Counted from the first letter of the stretch, positions 28,401 through 37,471 are shown. The stretch: 64,000 nucleotides of DNA from Denitromonas sp. (GCF_034676725.1 NZ_JAUCBR010000004.1:124001-188000), one strand, 5' to 3'. Notes: generated by a model not told the origin, from the sequence alone. Numbers and translations: made by a program.

Positions 28401-28586
28401 GCGCTGGCCAGCGGCGCCGGCGCCGGCAGCCAGAACGCCATCGGCACCGGCGTGCTCGGCGGCGTGATTACCGCCACCGCGCTGGGTATCTTCTTCGTGC
28501 CGCTGTTCTTCGTGGTCATCAAGCGCGTCTTCTCGCGCCAGCCGCAAGCACCGGCCAGCGAAGTACAGCCACAGGAGGGCAACTGA
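25428..28586 (+). CDS. RND multidrug efflux transporter (AcrB/MexB type)
   Basis: Proton-driven trimeric inner-membrane pump of 1052 residues, normal for the HAE1 family. It starts MARFFIDRPIFAWVIAIVIM; the open frame upstream to 25356 overlaps the adaptor gene and is not used. Visible features are the TM4 proton-relay Asp-Asp in GLLVDDAIVVVENVERVM, the GGSTGVIYRQFSITIV segment and a C-terminal GLSAKNAILIVEFAKAQ helix. Substrates are not predictable. It follows the adaptor by 10 bp. Confidence 0.95.
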   Translation: MARFFIDRPIFAWVIAIVIMLAGALAITNLPIAQYPSIAPPAIAINASYPGASAKTAEDSVTQVIEQKLTGIDGLLYISSTTDSFGNVTLTLTFDADTDPDIAQVQTQNKVQQALPLLPQAVQNQGVTVAKSARNFLMVAGFVSEDGRLDGVDLADFLVSTVQDAISRVDGVGEVTVFGSQYAMRIWLDPDKLNKYQLTTGDVTAAVAAQNTQVSAGQLGGAPALPGQGFSATVTAQSRLQTVSQFEDILLRSARNGGEVRLRDVARIEIGAQSYETVARFNGQPAAGMGIRLASGANALATADRIRAKLDDMAPYFPAGVKYVIPYDTTPFVRISIEEVVKTLIEAVVLVFLVMYLFLQNFRATLIPTIAVPVVLLGTFAVMQAFGFSINTLTMFGMVLAIGLLVDDAIVVVENVERVMSEEGLPPKEATKRSMGQITGALVGIGLVLSAVFVPMAFFGGSTGVIYRQFSITIVAAMALSVLVAIVFTPALCATMLKPVTKGHEHGEGSLFSGFFHWFNVKFERATLRYESAVAGMIKRSLRFLLIFGVIVGLLGFLFVRLPTAFLPEEDQGVMFTQVVLPAGATQERTLETLRKVEKHFLVDEKETVRALFTVAGFSFSGRGQNMGIGFVNLQPWDARTAPGQDVVSLQGRAMAAFSKIREAMVFAFVPPAVLELGTSGGFTLELQDRSGLGHDALLQARNQLLGLAAKDPRLAGVRPNGQEDTPQFKLDIDLQKAGALGVSPADINSTLATAWGGTYVNDFIDRGRIKRVYVQSDAPARMAPADINKWYVRNSDGEMVPFSAFTTTRWVFGPQRLERFNGQPSMQIQGAAAPGYSSGEAMNAMAELVGKLPAGIGYAWSGTSYQEQQSGDQAPALLALSLLIVFLCLAALYESWSIPFAVMLVVPLGVLGAVLAATGRGLSNDIYFQVGLLATIGLSAKNAILIVEFAKAQIEEAGKPIIEATLEAVRMRLRPILMTSLAFGFGVLPLALASGAGAGSQNAIGTGVLGGVITATALGIFFVPLFFVVIKRVFSRQPQAPASEVQPQEGN

Positions 28587-28587
28587 C

Positions 28588-30009
28588 ATGAACCGCAGCA
28601 ATCACGCCCTGCGCCCTGCCTTGGCGGCCCTGGCGGCGCTCACCCTGTCGGCCTGCACCTCGCTGGCGCCGACCTACACCCGCCCGGCGGCCCCCGTCGC
28701 CGCCCACTGGCCCACCGACACGGCGCCTGACACCGCCGGCCGGGTCGCGGCGGACCAGCTCGCCTGGCCAGACTACTTCCCCGACGCACGCCTGCAACAG
28801 CTCATCGCCCAGGCCCTGGACAACAACCGCGACCTGCGCGTTGCCGCACTCAATATCGAATCGGCCCGCGCCCAGTACCGCATCCGCCGCGCCGACGGCG
28901 TACCCGCGGTAAGCGGTGAAGCCAGCCAGAGTGCCGCGCGTACCCCCGGCGATCTGACCAGTTCCGGCGAGCCGGTCATCAGCCGCCAGTACAACGTCGG
29001 CCTGGCGGCGAGTTGGGAAATCGACCTGTTCGGCCGCATCCGCAGCCTGGAGGCGCAAGCGCTGGAGACCTACCTGGCCACCGAGGCGGCCCGCAGCGCC
29101 ACCCAGGTGAGCCTGATCGCCGAAGTGGCCAACGCCTGGCTCACGCTGGCGGCCGACCGCGCACTGGCTGAGCTTGCCCAGCGCACCTACGACACCCAGA
29201 CCCAGTCGCTCGCGCTGACACAGCGGCGGCTCGAACTCGGTGCCGCGGCCCGCCTGGAGTTGAGCCAGTTGCAGACCACCACGGCCCGCGCACGCGCCGA
29301 CCTGGCCGCCGCCCGGGCGCGGGTGCAGCAGGACCGCAATGCGCTCGAACTGCTCGTCGGTGCGCCGCTCGATGCCGCCCTGCTGCCCGCCACCCTGGCC
29401 GATATCGAGCACCCGACGGCGGCGCTGCCCGTCGGCCTCCCCGCCGAGGTGTTGGTCACACGCCCGGACGTCCGCCAGGCCGAGCATCAGCTGCGCGCCG
29501 CCAACGCCAACATCGGCGCCGCGCGCGCGGCCTTCTTCCCCAGCATTCAGCTCACCGGCGGGCTGGGAACGGCCAGCGCCAGCCTCGACGGCCTGTTCGA
29601 ATCGGGCAGCCGCAGCTGGCGCTTCGCCCCCAGCCTGAGCGTGCCAATCTTCAATGCCGGCGCGCTGCGCGCCAGCCTCGATGTCGCCGAGCTGCAGCGC
29701 GACATCAACGTGGCCCGCTACGAGCAGGCCATCCAGACGGCCTTCGCCGAGGTGGCCGACGCGCTCGCCGAGCACGCCAGCCTCACCGAACGGGCCGACG
29801 CGGTCGAGGCCCTGGTGAGCGCTGCCCGCGAGTCGTTCCGGCTGGCTGACGCCCGCTATCGCAACGGACTGGACAGCTATCTGACCCAGCTCGACGCCCA
29901 GCGCACGCTGTACGCGGCCGAGCAGGAACAGATCGCCGTGCAGCGGCTCGCCGCTGCCAACAGGGTGGACCTGTACAAGGTGCTGGGCGGCGGCTGGCAG
30001 GCGCCCTGA
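28588..30009 (+). CDS. Outer-membrane efflux channel lipoprotein (OprM/NodT family)
   Basis: TolC-like channel of 473 residues with a lipobox LSAC near residue 22 followed by TSLAPTYTRP. Two repeats of long helices are typical, with PDVRQAEHQLRAANANIGAARAAFFPSI and the C-terminal DSYLTQLDAQRTLY. It starts immediately after the pump stop, so all three components are co-translated as a complete tripartite exporter. Confidence 0.93.
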   Translation: MNRSNHALRPALAALAALTLSACTSLAPTYTRPAAPVAAHWPTDTAPDTAGRVAADQLAWPDYFPDARLQQLIAQALDNNRDLRVAALNIESARAQYRIRRADGVPAVSGEASQSAARTPGDLTSSGEPVISRQYNVGLAASWEIDLFGRIRSLEAQALETYLATEAARSATQVSLIAEVANAWLTLAADRALAELAQRTYDTQTQSLALTQRRLELGAAARLELSQLQTTTARARADLAAARARVQQDRNALELLVGAPLDAALLPATLADIEHPTAALPVGLPAEVLVTRPDVRQAEHQLRAANANIGAARAAFFPSIQLTGGLGTASASLDGLFESGSRSWRFAPSLSVPIFNAGALRASLDVAELQRDINVARYEQAIQTAFAEVADALAEHASLTERADAVEALVSAARESFRLADARYRNGLDSYLTQLDAQRTLYAAEQEQIAVQRLAAANRVDLYKVLGGGWQAP

Positions 30010-30037
30010 ACCGCGCCGGCGCGGCCGCGGTGCCGCC

Positions 30038-31685
30038 TCAGCCGCCCGCGGCCCGCTCGGCCTCGCGCAGGCGCAGCACGCGCCGCTGCACCTTGCCGGT
30101 GGTGGTCATCGGCAAGGCGTCGAGAAATTCGATTTCCTTCGGATACTCATACGGCGCCAGCTGGCCGCGCACATGCTGCTGCAACTCATCGACCAGCTCG
30201 GGGCTGGCCGTATAGCCCTCGGCCAGCACCACGAAGGCCTTGACCACGGCTCCCCGCTCGGGATCGGGCTTGGGCACCACCGCCGCATTGGCCACCGCCG
30301 GATGCTTGACCAGGCAGTTTTCCACCTCGCCCGGGCCAATCCGGTAGCCCGCCGCCTTGAACACATCGTCTGCCCGGCCCTTGTACCAGAGGTAGCCGTC
30401 GGCATCCTGGGTCGCCAGGTCGCCGGTGCGGCACCAGCCGTCGGTGTACTTGCGCGCGGTCGCCTCGGGGTTTTTCCAGTAGCCGAGGAAGAACACCGGG
30501 TCCGGGTCGCCATGGATGTCGTTGCGGTGGACCGCCACCTCGCCCTCCTCGCCCGGCGGCAGCTCCTGCCCGGCCTCGTCGATCACCGCCACGCGATGAC
30601 CGGGATAGGCCCGCCCCATCGAGCCGGGGCGCGCCGGCCACTCGGTGGCGCTGTTGCCGACGATGTAGTTGATCTCGGTCTGGCCGAACATCTCGTTGAC
30701 CGTCACCCCCAGCGCCTGCTGGCACCAGTCGAACACCGCGTCGCCCACCGCCTCGCCGGCGCTCATGATGGCGCGCAGGTGCAGGTCGAACCGGGTGCGC
30801 GGCGCGGGAAAGGCTTTCATCATCGCCTTGAGCGCGGTCGGGAACAGAAAGGTGTGGGTCACCCGGTAGCGCGCCATCAGCGAAAACGCCGTCTCGGGCG
30901 AGAAGCGGCCGCTGAAGGCAACGATCGGCTGGCCGAAGTACAGCGTGGGCAGCAGCGCATCCCACAGGCCGCCGGTCCACGCCCAGTCGGCCGGCGACCA
31001 GAACACCGCATCCACCTGCGGAAAGCCGTTCTGGCTGGCGACGAAGCCCGGCAGGTTGCCCAGCATGGCCCGGTGCGGCACCAGCGCCCCCTTGGGTGCG
31101 CCGGTGGTGCCGCTGGTGTAGATCAGCACCGCCGGATCGTCCGGCGCGGTGACTTCGCAGGGGAACGCGTCGCTCGCCGCCGCGAGCAGGGCCGCCCAGT
31201 CCAGGCTGTCCGGTGCAGCACAATCGACGCAAATCAGGGTCGTCAGCGCCGGGCACTGGCCACGCACGGCGGTCAGGCTGTTCGACGCCCCGGCCATCGA
31301 CCAGCGCCGCCACGGCACCGCTGTCCTGCAGCCGATAGGCCATCGCCTCGGGGCCGAACAGCGTCGACAAGGGCATGGCGACGGCGCCGAGCTGGAAGAT
31401 CGCGATCAGCGACACCGCCGCCTCGAAGCGCTGCGGCATCACCATCGCTACCCGGTCACCGGCCTGGATACCCCGCGCACGCAGGGCGTTCGACAACCGG
31501 TTGGCGGCCTGCATCAGCTCGATATAACTGTGGCTGGCCGTATTGCCCTCAGCGTCTTCGGCGAGGATGGCCGTGCGCTCGGGCGCATCGGCCCAGCGCC
31601 GGCAGCAGGCATCGGCAATATTGAACGCGTGGGGAATTTTCCAGCGGTGCGCCGTGTAGCGCGCCGCGTAATGATCCTGAACCAT
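30038..31685 (-). pseudogene. AMP-forming acyl-CoA synthetase, frameshifted
   Basis: Adenylate-forming enzyme activating a short or medium acid to its acyl-CoA, close to acetyl-CoA synthetase relatives. The frame from 31685 gives the N-terminus (RWADAPERTAILAEDAEGN) to about AALVDGRGV. The rest continues in another frame: the P-loop IYTSGTTGAPKGALVP, FGQTEINYIVGN, WCRTGDLA and the lysine motif PMTTTGKVQRRVLR. Deleting one A from GTCGAAC (GTTCGAC on + at 31280-31286) restores a 548-residue frame; a one-base excess in the nearby GGGG run would also explain it. It converges on the efflux operon and its substrate is not assignable. Confidence 0.82.
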
Positions 31686-31741
31686 GCACCCTCTCCGTCA
31701 CCGCACTGTCATGACGTGCAGCGTATCACGGTCGCCGGACG

Positions 31742-32038
31742 CTATCCGAGCGCGCGCAAACGCGCCTGCAGCGCGCCATCGGCGCCGTCGAGCCGTACCC
31801 GCTTGGTTCGCGCGCTCTGGCCGCTGAGCAGGGTCACGGCGCGTTTGGGCAGCGCGCAATAGTCGGCCAGAAACGCCAGCAGCGCCGCGTTGGCCTTGCC
31901 GTCGACCGGCGGCGCGGCCAGGCGCAGCTTCATCGCCTCGCCATGCAGGCCGACAAACTCGGTGACCTTCGCGTTGGGCTGGACATGCAGGCTGAGAATC
32001 AGCGCGCCGTCGGCCTCGGCGCGCAACCAGGCGCTCAT
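31742..32038 (-). CDS. yggU: DUF167 family protein YggU
   Basis: A 98-residue small conserved protein of unknown function, starting MSAWLRAEADG at 32038. Family landmarks are LSLHVQPNAKVTEFVGLHG, LRLAAPPVDGKANAALLAFLA and the basic VTLLSGQSARTKRVRL strand. Its ATG overlaps the yggT stop (TGATG), so translation is coupled. The longer open frame through yggT is spurious. Confidence 0.88.
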   Translation of the reverse strand: MSAWLRAEADGALILSLHVQPNAKVTEFVGLHGEAMKLRLAAPPVDGKANAALLAFLADYCALPKRAVTLLSGQSARTKRVRLDGADGALQARLRALG

Positions 32039-32613
32039 CAGGAGAACATCATCCCCGAAAAGCCGGCAGCGAAGTTCGACAGCAGCATGAGCACGATCTG
32101 CAGCAACAGCAGCAGGATCAGCGGCGAGATGTCGACATTGGCGATTGGCGGGATCACCTTGCGCAGCGGTCGCAGGAAGGGCGCCGACAGGCTGTAGAAC
32201 AGCGGCGCCATCGGCGCGTGCGGATTGATCCACGAGAACACCGCCGAGATCAGCACGATACCGATCACCATGTACACCATCATCTTGAGCAGGCCGACCA
32301 GGCCAACGCCCCACAGCCCGAGCAGCAAGGCGGCCGGGTTGCCGTCCAGGCTGGCGCCGAAGAGCATCGCCTGGACAAACACCAGCAGCGTCTGGATCAC
32401 CCAGGCCGGCAGCAGGCTGGCCAGATCGAGGCCGAACAGCCCGGGCAACACCCGGCGCAGCGGCCGCACGCACCAGTCGGTGGTGGCCAGCACGAACTGG
32501 CCGAGCTGGTTGTGGAAGCTCACCCGCTGCCACTGCATGAAGAAGCGCGCCAGCAGCATCAGCGTGGCAAAACTGGCCGCCGCTTCGATGATGAAGAGAA
32601 AGAGGTTGGACAT
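32038..32613 (-). CDS. yggT: YggT family integral membrane protein
   Basis: About 191 residues with two copies of the YggT unit, each a pair of hydrophobic helices with a conserved proline/arginine segment (WCVRPLRRVLPG and APFLRPLRKVIPPIANVDISP). The function is not settled, though family members have been linked to osmotic or ion homeostasis. The second of two adjacent ATGs (32613) is preferred because GGAG then has normal spacing. Part of the conserved yggS-proC-yggT-yggU run. Confidence 0.9.
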   Translation of the reverse strand: MSNLFLFIIEAAASFATLMLLARFFMQWQRVSFHNQLGQFVLATTDWCVRPLRRVLPGLFGLDLASLLPAWVIQTLLVFVQAMLFGASLDGNPAALLLGLWGVGLVGLLKMMVYMVIGIVLISAVFSWINPHAPMAPLFYSLSAPFLRPLRKVIPPIANVDISPLILLLLLQIVLMLLSNFAAGFSGMMFS

Positions 32614-32635
32614 CATGGACTCCGGCCCCCCGCGC

Positions 32636-33448
32636 TCAGTCGGCGCCCAGGGCGTCGCCCAGCGCCTTGCCCCGCGCCTCGGCGGCGTCGACGGCCCGGC
32701 CAATCAGGCCCAGCAGGTCGCCCTCGGCCATCACGGCCAGCGCCGCGGCAGTGGTGCCACCCTTGGAGGTGACCCGCTCACGCAGCACCGCCGGGCTCTC
32801 GTCGCTGCCGGCGGCCAGCTTGGCGGCGCCCAGCACGGTGCCGATGGCCAGCTTGCGCGCGGTGTCGCCGTCGAAACCCAGCGACACACCCGCCGCCTCC
32901 AGCGCTTCGATGAAGTGGAACACATAGGCCGGGCCGCTGCCGGACACCGCCGTCACCGCATCCATCTGCGCTTCGTCGGCAATCCACACGATCTCGCCAA
33001 CCGAGGCCAGCACCTGCCCCACGGCCTCGCGCTCCGGCGCGCTCACCGAGGCATCGGCAAACAGGCCGGTCACGCCGGCGCCAATCAAGGCCGGCGTGTT
33101 GGGCATGCAGCGCACCAGCCGCGTGTAGCCACCCAGCCAGCGCGCCATGTCGCCAAGGCGCAGGCCGGCGGCAATGCTCACCACCACCTGGCGGGTCAGC
33201 TTGCCGGCTGCCGGCACCAGCGCCTCACGCATCTGCTGCGGCTTGACCGCCAGCACGAGCAGGTCGCAGGCCAGGGCGTCGGCATCGAGCGCGGCATGGG
33301 TGTGCACTCCGAAGCGTTCGGCCAGGCGCGCACGCGCCTCGGCCTGCAGCTCGACCACGGCGATATCCGCCGCCGCATAACCCTTGGCCAGCATGCCGCC
33401 GATCAAGGCGGAAGCCATGTTGCCGCCACCCACAAAACAGATTTTCAT
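32636..33448 (-). CDS. proC: Pyrroline-5-carboxylate reductase
   Basis: Last step of proline synthesis, reducing pyrroline-5-carboxylate with NAD(P)H. The Rossmann start is KICFVGGGNMASALIGGMLAKG, with VLAVKPQQM, RCMPNTPALIGAG and the signature AVSGSGPAYVFHFIEALEAAG near the C-terminal domain. The start at 33448 gives about 270 residues; an in-frame ATG four codons upstream is possible. It lies between yggS and yggT on the same strand. Confidence 0.95.
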   Translation of the reverse strand: MKICFVGGGNMASALIGGMLAKGYAAADIAVVELQAEARARLAERFGVHTHAALDADALACDLLVLAVKPQQMREALVPAAGKLTRQVVVSIAAGLRLGDMARWLGGYTRLVRCMPNTPALIGAGVTGLFADASVSAPEREAVGQVLASVGEIVWIADEAQMDAVTAVSGSGPAYVFHFIEALEAAGVSLGFDGDTARKLAIGTVLGAAKLAAGSDESPAVLRERVTSKGGTTAAALAVMAEGDLLGLIGRAVDAAEARGKALGDALGAD

Positions 33449-33472
33449 AGTCGGTTCCATAAATTGAACAGC

Positions 33473-34156
33473 TCAGTGGCGCGCGCCAAAGATGGCCGTG
33501 CCCACGCGGACGATGGTCGCCCCTTCGGCGATGGCCGCTTCCAGATCATGCGACATGCCCATCGACAGGGTATCGAGCGCCAGCCCCGCCGCGTTGAGTG
33601 CGTCACGTTGCTCGCGCAGGCCGGCGAAGCGGCGGCGCAGGAGGGCCGCGTCGTCGGTCGGCTCGGGGATGGCCATCAGACCACGCAGCCGCAGCCCCGG
33701 CAAGCCCGCCACCGCCTCGGCCAGCGCCGGCACCGCGTCGGGCGCGACACCGCTCTTGCTCGCCTCGCCGCTGACGTTCACCTGCAGACACACATTGAGC
33801 GGCGGCCGCGCCGGGTCGCGCTGGGCCGACAGGCGCTCGGCAATCTTCAGCCGGTCGATGCTGTGCACCCAGTCAAAGGCGTTGGCCACCAGGCGCGTCT
33901 TGTTGCTCTGCAGCGGGCCGATGAAATGCCACTCAAGCCCGCGCCCAAGCAGGGCCTCGGCCTTGTCAGCGCCCTCGGGCACATAGTTTTCGCCAAAGGC
34001 CCGCTGCCCCGCGTCGGCCGCCTCGGCCACGCACTCGGCAGGCCAGGTCTTGCTCACCGCCAGCAGCCGGATGTCATCCGGCCGGCGTCCGCAGGCCTGC
34101 GCGGCCGCGGCAATGCGCGCGATCACGGCTTGCAAGTTGGATGCGATTGATGTCAT
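33473..34156 (-). CDS. yggS: YggS family PLP homeostasis protein
   Basis: A 227-residue alanine-racemase-like barrel that binds pyridoxal phosphate and controls PLP and amino acid balance. The PLP lysine is in IRLLAVSKTWPAE, and FGENYVPEG, WHFIGPLQSNKTR and LSMGMSHDLEAAI are the family motifs. It is divergent from pilT, the usual arrangement in beta- and gammaproteobacteria. Confidence 0.94.
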   Translation of the reverse strand: MTSIASNLQAVIARIAAAAQACGRRPDDIRLLAVSKTWPAECVAEAADAGQRAFGENYVPEGADKAEALLGRGLEWHFIGPLQSNKTRLVANAFDWVHSIDRLKIAERLSAQRDPARPPLNVCLQVNVSGEASKSGVAPDAVPALAEAVAGLPGLRLRGLMAIPEPTDDAALLRRRFAGLREQRDALNAAGLALDTLSMGMSHDLEAAIAEGATIVRVGTAIFGARH

Positions 34157-34283
34157 ATAGAAATCGATTTGCCCCGGGTGTGCCGTTAATCTAAAGATCC
34201 CGCGGGAATGGCCGAAAAATTATAGCACCGCACTTTTTGGCGCCTGCGCCACCGCCCTCATCACGCAGCCTCGACGACACCCC

Positions 34284-35327
34284 ATGGACATCACAGAACT
34301 GCTCGCCTTCTCGGTCAAGAACCAGGCCTCCGACCTCCACCTGTCTTCCGGCCTGCCGCCGATGATCCGTGTGCACGGCGACGTGCGGCGCATCAACCTG
34401 CCCGCCATGGAACACAAAGACGTCCACGCCATGGTGTACGACATCATGAACGACGGCCAGCGCAAGCACTACGAGGAATTCCTCGAGGTCGACTTCTCGT
34501 TCTCGGTGCCCAACCTGGCGCGCTTCCGGGTCAACGCCTTCAACCAGGAACGTGGCGCTGCCGCCGTATTCCGGACCATTCCGTCCAAGGTGCTGTCGCT
34601 CGAAGACCTCAACGCCCCCAAGATCTTCAAGGAAGTGGCCGATCAGCCCCGCGGCATCGTGCTGGTGACCGGGCCCACCGGCTCGGGCAAATCGACCACG
34701 CTGGCCGCCATGGTCGACTATGTAAACACCAACCAGTACGGCCACATCCTGACCATCGAAGACCCGATCGAATTCGTCCATGAGGCCAAGCGCTGCCTGA
34801 TCAACCAGCGCGAAGTCGCCCGCGACACCATCTCCTTCAACAATGCACTGCGCTCCGCCCTGCGTGAAGACCCCGACGTGATCCTGGTCGGCGAGTTGCG
34901 CGACCTCGAAACCATCCGCCTCGCCCTCACCGCCGCCGAAACCGGCCACCTCGTGTTCGGCACGCTGCACACCTCCTCCGCCGCCAAGACCATCGACCGT
35001 ATCGTCGACGTCTTCCCGGCCGAAGAAAAAGACATGGTGCGCGCCATGCTGTCCGAATCGCTGCGCGCCGTCATCGCCCAGACCCTGCTCAAGACCAAGG
35101 ACGGCAAGGGCCGCGTCGCCGCGCACGAGATCATGATCGGCACCCCCGCCATCCGCAACCTGATCCGCGAGAACAAGATCGCCCAGATGTACTCGGCCAT
35201 CCAGACCGGCCAGAATGTCGGCATGCAGACCCTCGACCAGTGCCTGGCCGACCTCGTCCGGCGCAATCTGGTGTCCTCCGCCGAAGCCCGCATCCGGGCC
35301 CAGAACAAAGACAACTTCGCCGGCTGA
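34284..35327 (+). CDS. pilT: Type IV pilus retraction ATPase PilT
   Basis: Hexameric ATPase that depolymerises pili, 347 residues. An N-terminal PAS-like region (KNQASDLHLSSGLPP) precedes Walker A GPTGSGKST, the Asp box (ILTIEDPIEFVH), Walker B DPDVILVGELRD and the His box TGHLVFGTLHTSSA. The C-terminus carries AIRNLIRENKIAQMYS, matching the PilT AIRNLIRE motif needed for retraction. It works downstream of the Pil-Chp signalling operon at 8.3-17.5 kb. Confidence 0.97.
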   Translation: MDITELLAFSVKNQASDLHLSSGLPPMIRVHGDVRRINLPAMEHKDVHAMVYDIMNDGQRKHYEEFLEVDFSFSVPNLARFRVNAFNQERGAAAVFRTIPSKVLSLEDLNAPKIFKEVADQPRGIVLVTGPTGSGKSTTLAAMVDYVNTNQYGHILTIEDPIEFVHEAKRCLINQREVARDTISFNNALRSALREDPDVILVGELRDLETIRLALTAAETGHLVFGTLHTSSAAKTIDRIVDVFPAEEKDMVRAMLSESLRAVIAQTLLKTKDGKGRVAAHEIMIGTPAIRNLIRENKIAQMYSAIQTGQNVGMQTLDQCLADLVRRNLVSSAEARIRAQNKDNFAG

Positions 35328-35369
35328 CCCGCCGCAGCCAGGCCAAACCTCAACTGACCGGAACGCACG

Positions 35370-36503
35370 ATGGAACGCGATCAAGCCCTAAAATTCATGC
35401 AGGACCTGCTGCGCCTGATGGTGCAGAAGAAAGGCTCCGACCTGTTCATCACCTCGGGTTTTCCGCCAGCGATCAAGATCGACGGCCGCATCGTGCCGCA
35501 ATCGAACCAGATCCTCACGCCCCAGCACACCACCGAGCTGGCGCGGGCGATCATGAACGACCGCCAGGCCGCTGATTTCGAATCCACCAAGGAATGCAAC
35601 TTCGCCATCTCGCCGGCAGGCATCGGCCGCTTCCGCGCCAACGCCTTCGTGCAGCAAGGCCGTGTTGGCTGCGTGCTGCGAACCATCGCCCAGACCATTC
35701 CCACCTTCGACGAACTCGGCCTGCCCGCCGTGCTCAAGGACATCGCCATGGCCAAACGCGGCCTGGTGATCTTCGTCGGCGGCACCGGCACCGGTAAAAC
35801 CACCTCGCTGGCCGCGATGGTCGACTTCCGCAACGAGCACAGCTACGGCCACATCATCACCGTCGAAGACCCGATCGAGTACGTGCACCAGCACAAGAAC
35901 TGCATCGTCACCCAGCGTGAAGTCGGCATCGACACCGACGACTGGGACGCCGCCCTCAAGAACACCCTGCGCCAGGCCCCCGACGTGATCCTGATGGGCG
36001 AAATCCGCGACCGCGAAACCATGGACCACGCCATCGCCTTCGCCGAAACCGGCCACCTGTGCCTGGCCACCCTGCACGCCAACAGCGCCAACCAGGCCAT
36101 CGACCGGATCATCAACTTCTTCCCCGAAGAGCGCCGCCAGCAATTGCTGATGGACCTCTCGCTCAACCTCCGCGCCATGATCTCGCAGCGCCTGCTGCCC
36201 ATGGTCGGCCGCAAGGGGCGGGTGCCCGCGGTCGAGATCCTGCTCAACTCACCACTGATCTCCGACCTGATCTTCAAGGGCGAAGTGTCCGAGATGAAGG
36301 AAGTCATGAAGCGCTCCACCGAGCTCGGCATGCAGACCTTCGACCAGTCCCTGTTCCGCCTGTACGAAGACGAACTCATCAGCTACGAAGACGCCCTGCG
36401 CAACGCCGACTCGGTCAACGACCTGCGCCTGCAGATCAAGCTCAACAGCAAACACGGCGACAAGGACCTCAACGCGGGGATTCAGAACCTCGATATTGTT
36501 TGA
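35370..36503 (+). CDS. pilU: PilT-like retraction ATPase PilU
   Basis: Accessory retraction motor of 377 residues, paralogous to PilT and cotranscribed 42 bp downstream. It shows KKGSDLFITSGFPP, Walker A GGTGTGKTTS, IITVEDPIEYVH, Walker B APDVILMGEIRD and GHLCLATLHANSA. The PilT AIRNLIRE motif is replaced by LISDLIFKGEVSEM, as in PilU. In other bacteria PilU needs PilT to retract pili. GC-rich palindromic repeats follow directly after the stop. Confidence 0.96.
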   Translation: MERDQALKFMQDLLRLMVQKKGSDLFITSGFPPAIKIDGRIVPQSNQILTPQHTTELARAIMNDRQAADFESTKECNFAISPAGIGRFRANAFVQQGRVGCVLRTIAQTIPTFDELGLPAVLKDIAMAKRGLVIFVGGTGTGKTTSLAAMVDFRNEHSYGHIITVEDPIEYVHQHKNCIVTQREVGIDTDDWDAALKNTLRQAPDVILMGEIRDRETMDHAIAFAETGHLCLATLHANSANQAIDRIINFFPEERRQQLLMDLSLNLRAMISQRLLPMVGRKGRVPAVEILLNSPLISDLIFKGEVSEMKEVMKRSTELGMQTFDQSLFRLYEDELISYEDALRNADSVNDLRLQIKLNSKHGDKDLNAGIQNLDIV

Positions 36504-36654
36504 CCCCCACGCTCGCTTCGCTCGCTGCCCCCCGAGGGGGCGGCGCCCGCCTTGGGGCGGCCCTGCGGCGGGCGGAGCCCCCACGCTCACTACGCTCGCT
36601 GCCCCCCCCCGAGGGGGCGGCGCCCCGCCCTTGGGGCGGCCCTGCGGCGGGCGG
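36504..36654. repeat. Two tandem copies of a GC-rich palindromic repeat
   Basis: Two near-identical units of about 72-77 bp (36504-36575 and 36578-36654) begin CCCCCACGCTCRCT and contain two inverted parts: GCCCCCCGAGGGGGC and CCGCCCTTGGGGCGG-type. They directly follow the pilU stop and could act as a transcript-end or REP-like element. They mark the left edge of the integron region. Confidence 0.75.
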
Positions 36655-36702
36655 TGTTTGCCCCAATCATCCACTTGGCAACAGATCGGCTGCCCCATGT
36701 CG

Positions 36703-36822
36703 GGCGGGTTTCAACCCGCCAATGCGCCGCGACCGAACCGCTGTTTCGTAGGGTGGGCAGCTCCGCTGCCCACGCGTTCATCCGAGGCGATCACCGCGCA
36801 ACGGTGGGCGCCGGGTGCCCAC
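36703..36822. repeat. Cluster of short hairpin repeats at the left edge of the island
   Basis: Three short inverted repeats lie in gene-free DNA: GGCGGGTTTCAACCCGCC (36703-36720), GTGGGCAG-CTGCCCAC (36753-36773) and GTGGGC-GCCCAC (36804-36822), flanked by GTAGGG/CTCTAC. Two of the types recur at 47037-47083 on the other side of the integron. The rest of 36504-36856 holds no gene. Confidence 0.65.
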
Positions 36823-36856
36823 TCTACGAAATCGCTGGCCACATCTACCCCGGATT

Positions 36857-37471
36857 TCACCGCTCATTCAAAGCCAGCCTCACCCCCAGGCCCGCAAACG
36901 CCGCCGCAAACCCATGGCGCAACACACGCTGCACCCGCGCTGACTCGATCACCTTCGCCCTGAATGCGTGCGCCACCAGCCCGTACATCACAAACACGGC
37001 AAAGGTCATGGCCATGAACACCCCGCTCAGCACCAGCAGTTGCGTCATCGGGGCCTGCGCATCCGGTGCCACGAACTGCGGCAGGAAAGCCAGAAAGAAG
37101 ATCGTGAGTTTCGGATTCAGCACATTGAGCAGCACCGCCTTGAACACCAGCGCCCGCCCGCTGACGCGCGTCGCCCCCTCCGAGACCGAAAACCCGTCGG
37201 TATCACGCCACATCGAATACGCCAGGTAGAAGAGGTACATCACCCCGACGATCTTCAATACCTGAAAGGCCAGCGCCCCGGCATGCATCACCGCCGCCAG
37301 CCCCAGCACCGTGGCCAGCAGATGCGGCACGATGCCCGCCGTGCACCCAAGCGCCGCATACAGGCTCGCCGTCCGGCCCTGCAGCAATCCCGTAGACACC
37401 GTAAAGATCACGCCGGTACCGGGAATCAAGACCACGATCAAGGCGGTAACGAGGAATTCAGTTGAGAGCAT
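36857..37471 (-). CDS. LysE/RhtB family amino acid exporter
   Basis: A 204-residue inner-membrane transporter with about six hydrophobic helices. The LysE signature appears as VLIPGTGVIFTVSTGLLQGRTASLYAALG near residues 15-45, and LNPKLTIFFLAFLPQFV lies mid-protein. Members export basic or neutral amino acids or homoserine lactones. It starts 51 bp beyond the last attC core on the same strand as the cassettes. It has no attC of its own, so it is best read as the resident gene bounding the array, though a cassette that lost its attC cannot be excluded. Confidence 0.85.
   Translation of the reverse strand: MLSTEFLVTALIVVLIPGTGVIFTVSTGLLQGRTASLYAALGCTAGIVPHLLATVLGLAAVMHAGALAFQVLKIVGVMYLFYLAYSMWRDTDGFSVSEGATRVSGRALVFKAVLLNVLNPKLTIFFLAFLPQFVAPDAQAPMTQLLVLSGVFMAMTFAVFVMYGLVAHAFRAKVIESARVQRVLRHGFAAAFAGLGVRLALNER

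Noticed and set aside
36857..37471. LysE-family gene as a ninth cassette
   Set aside because: It has cassette orientation but no attC after its stop and GC content closer to the core genome. It is treated as the array boundary.
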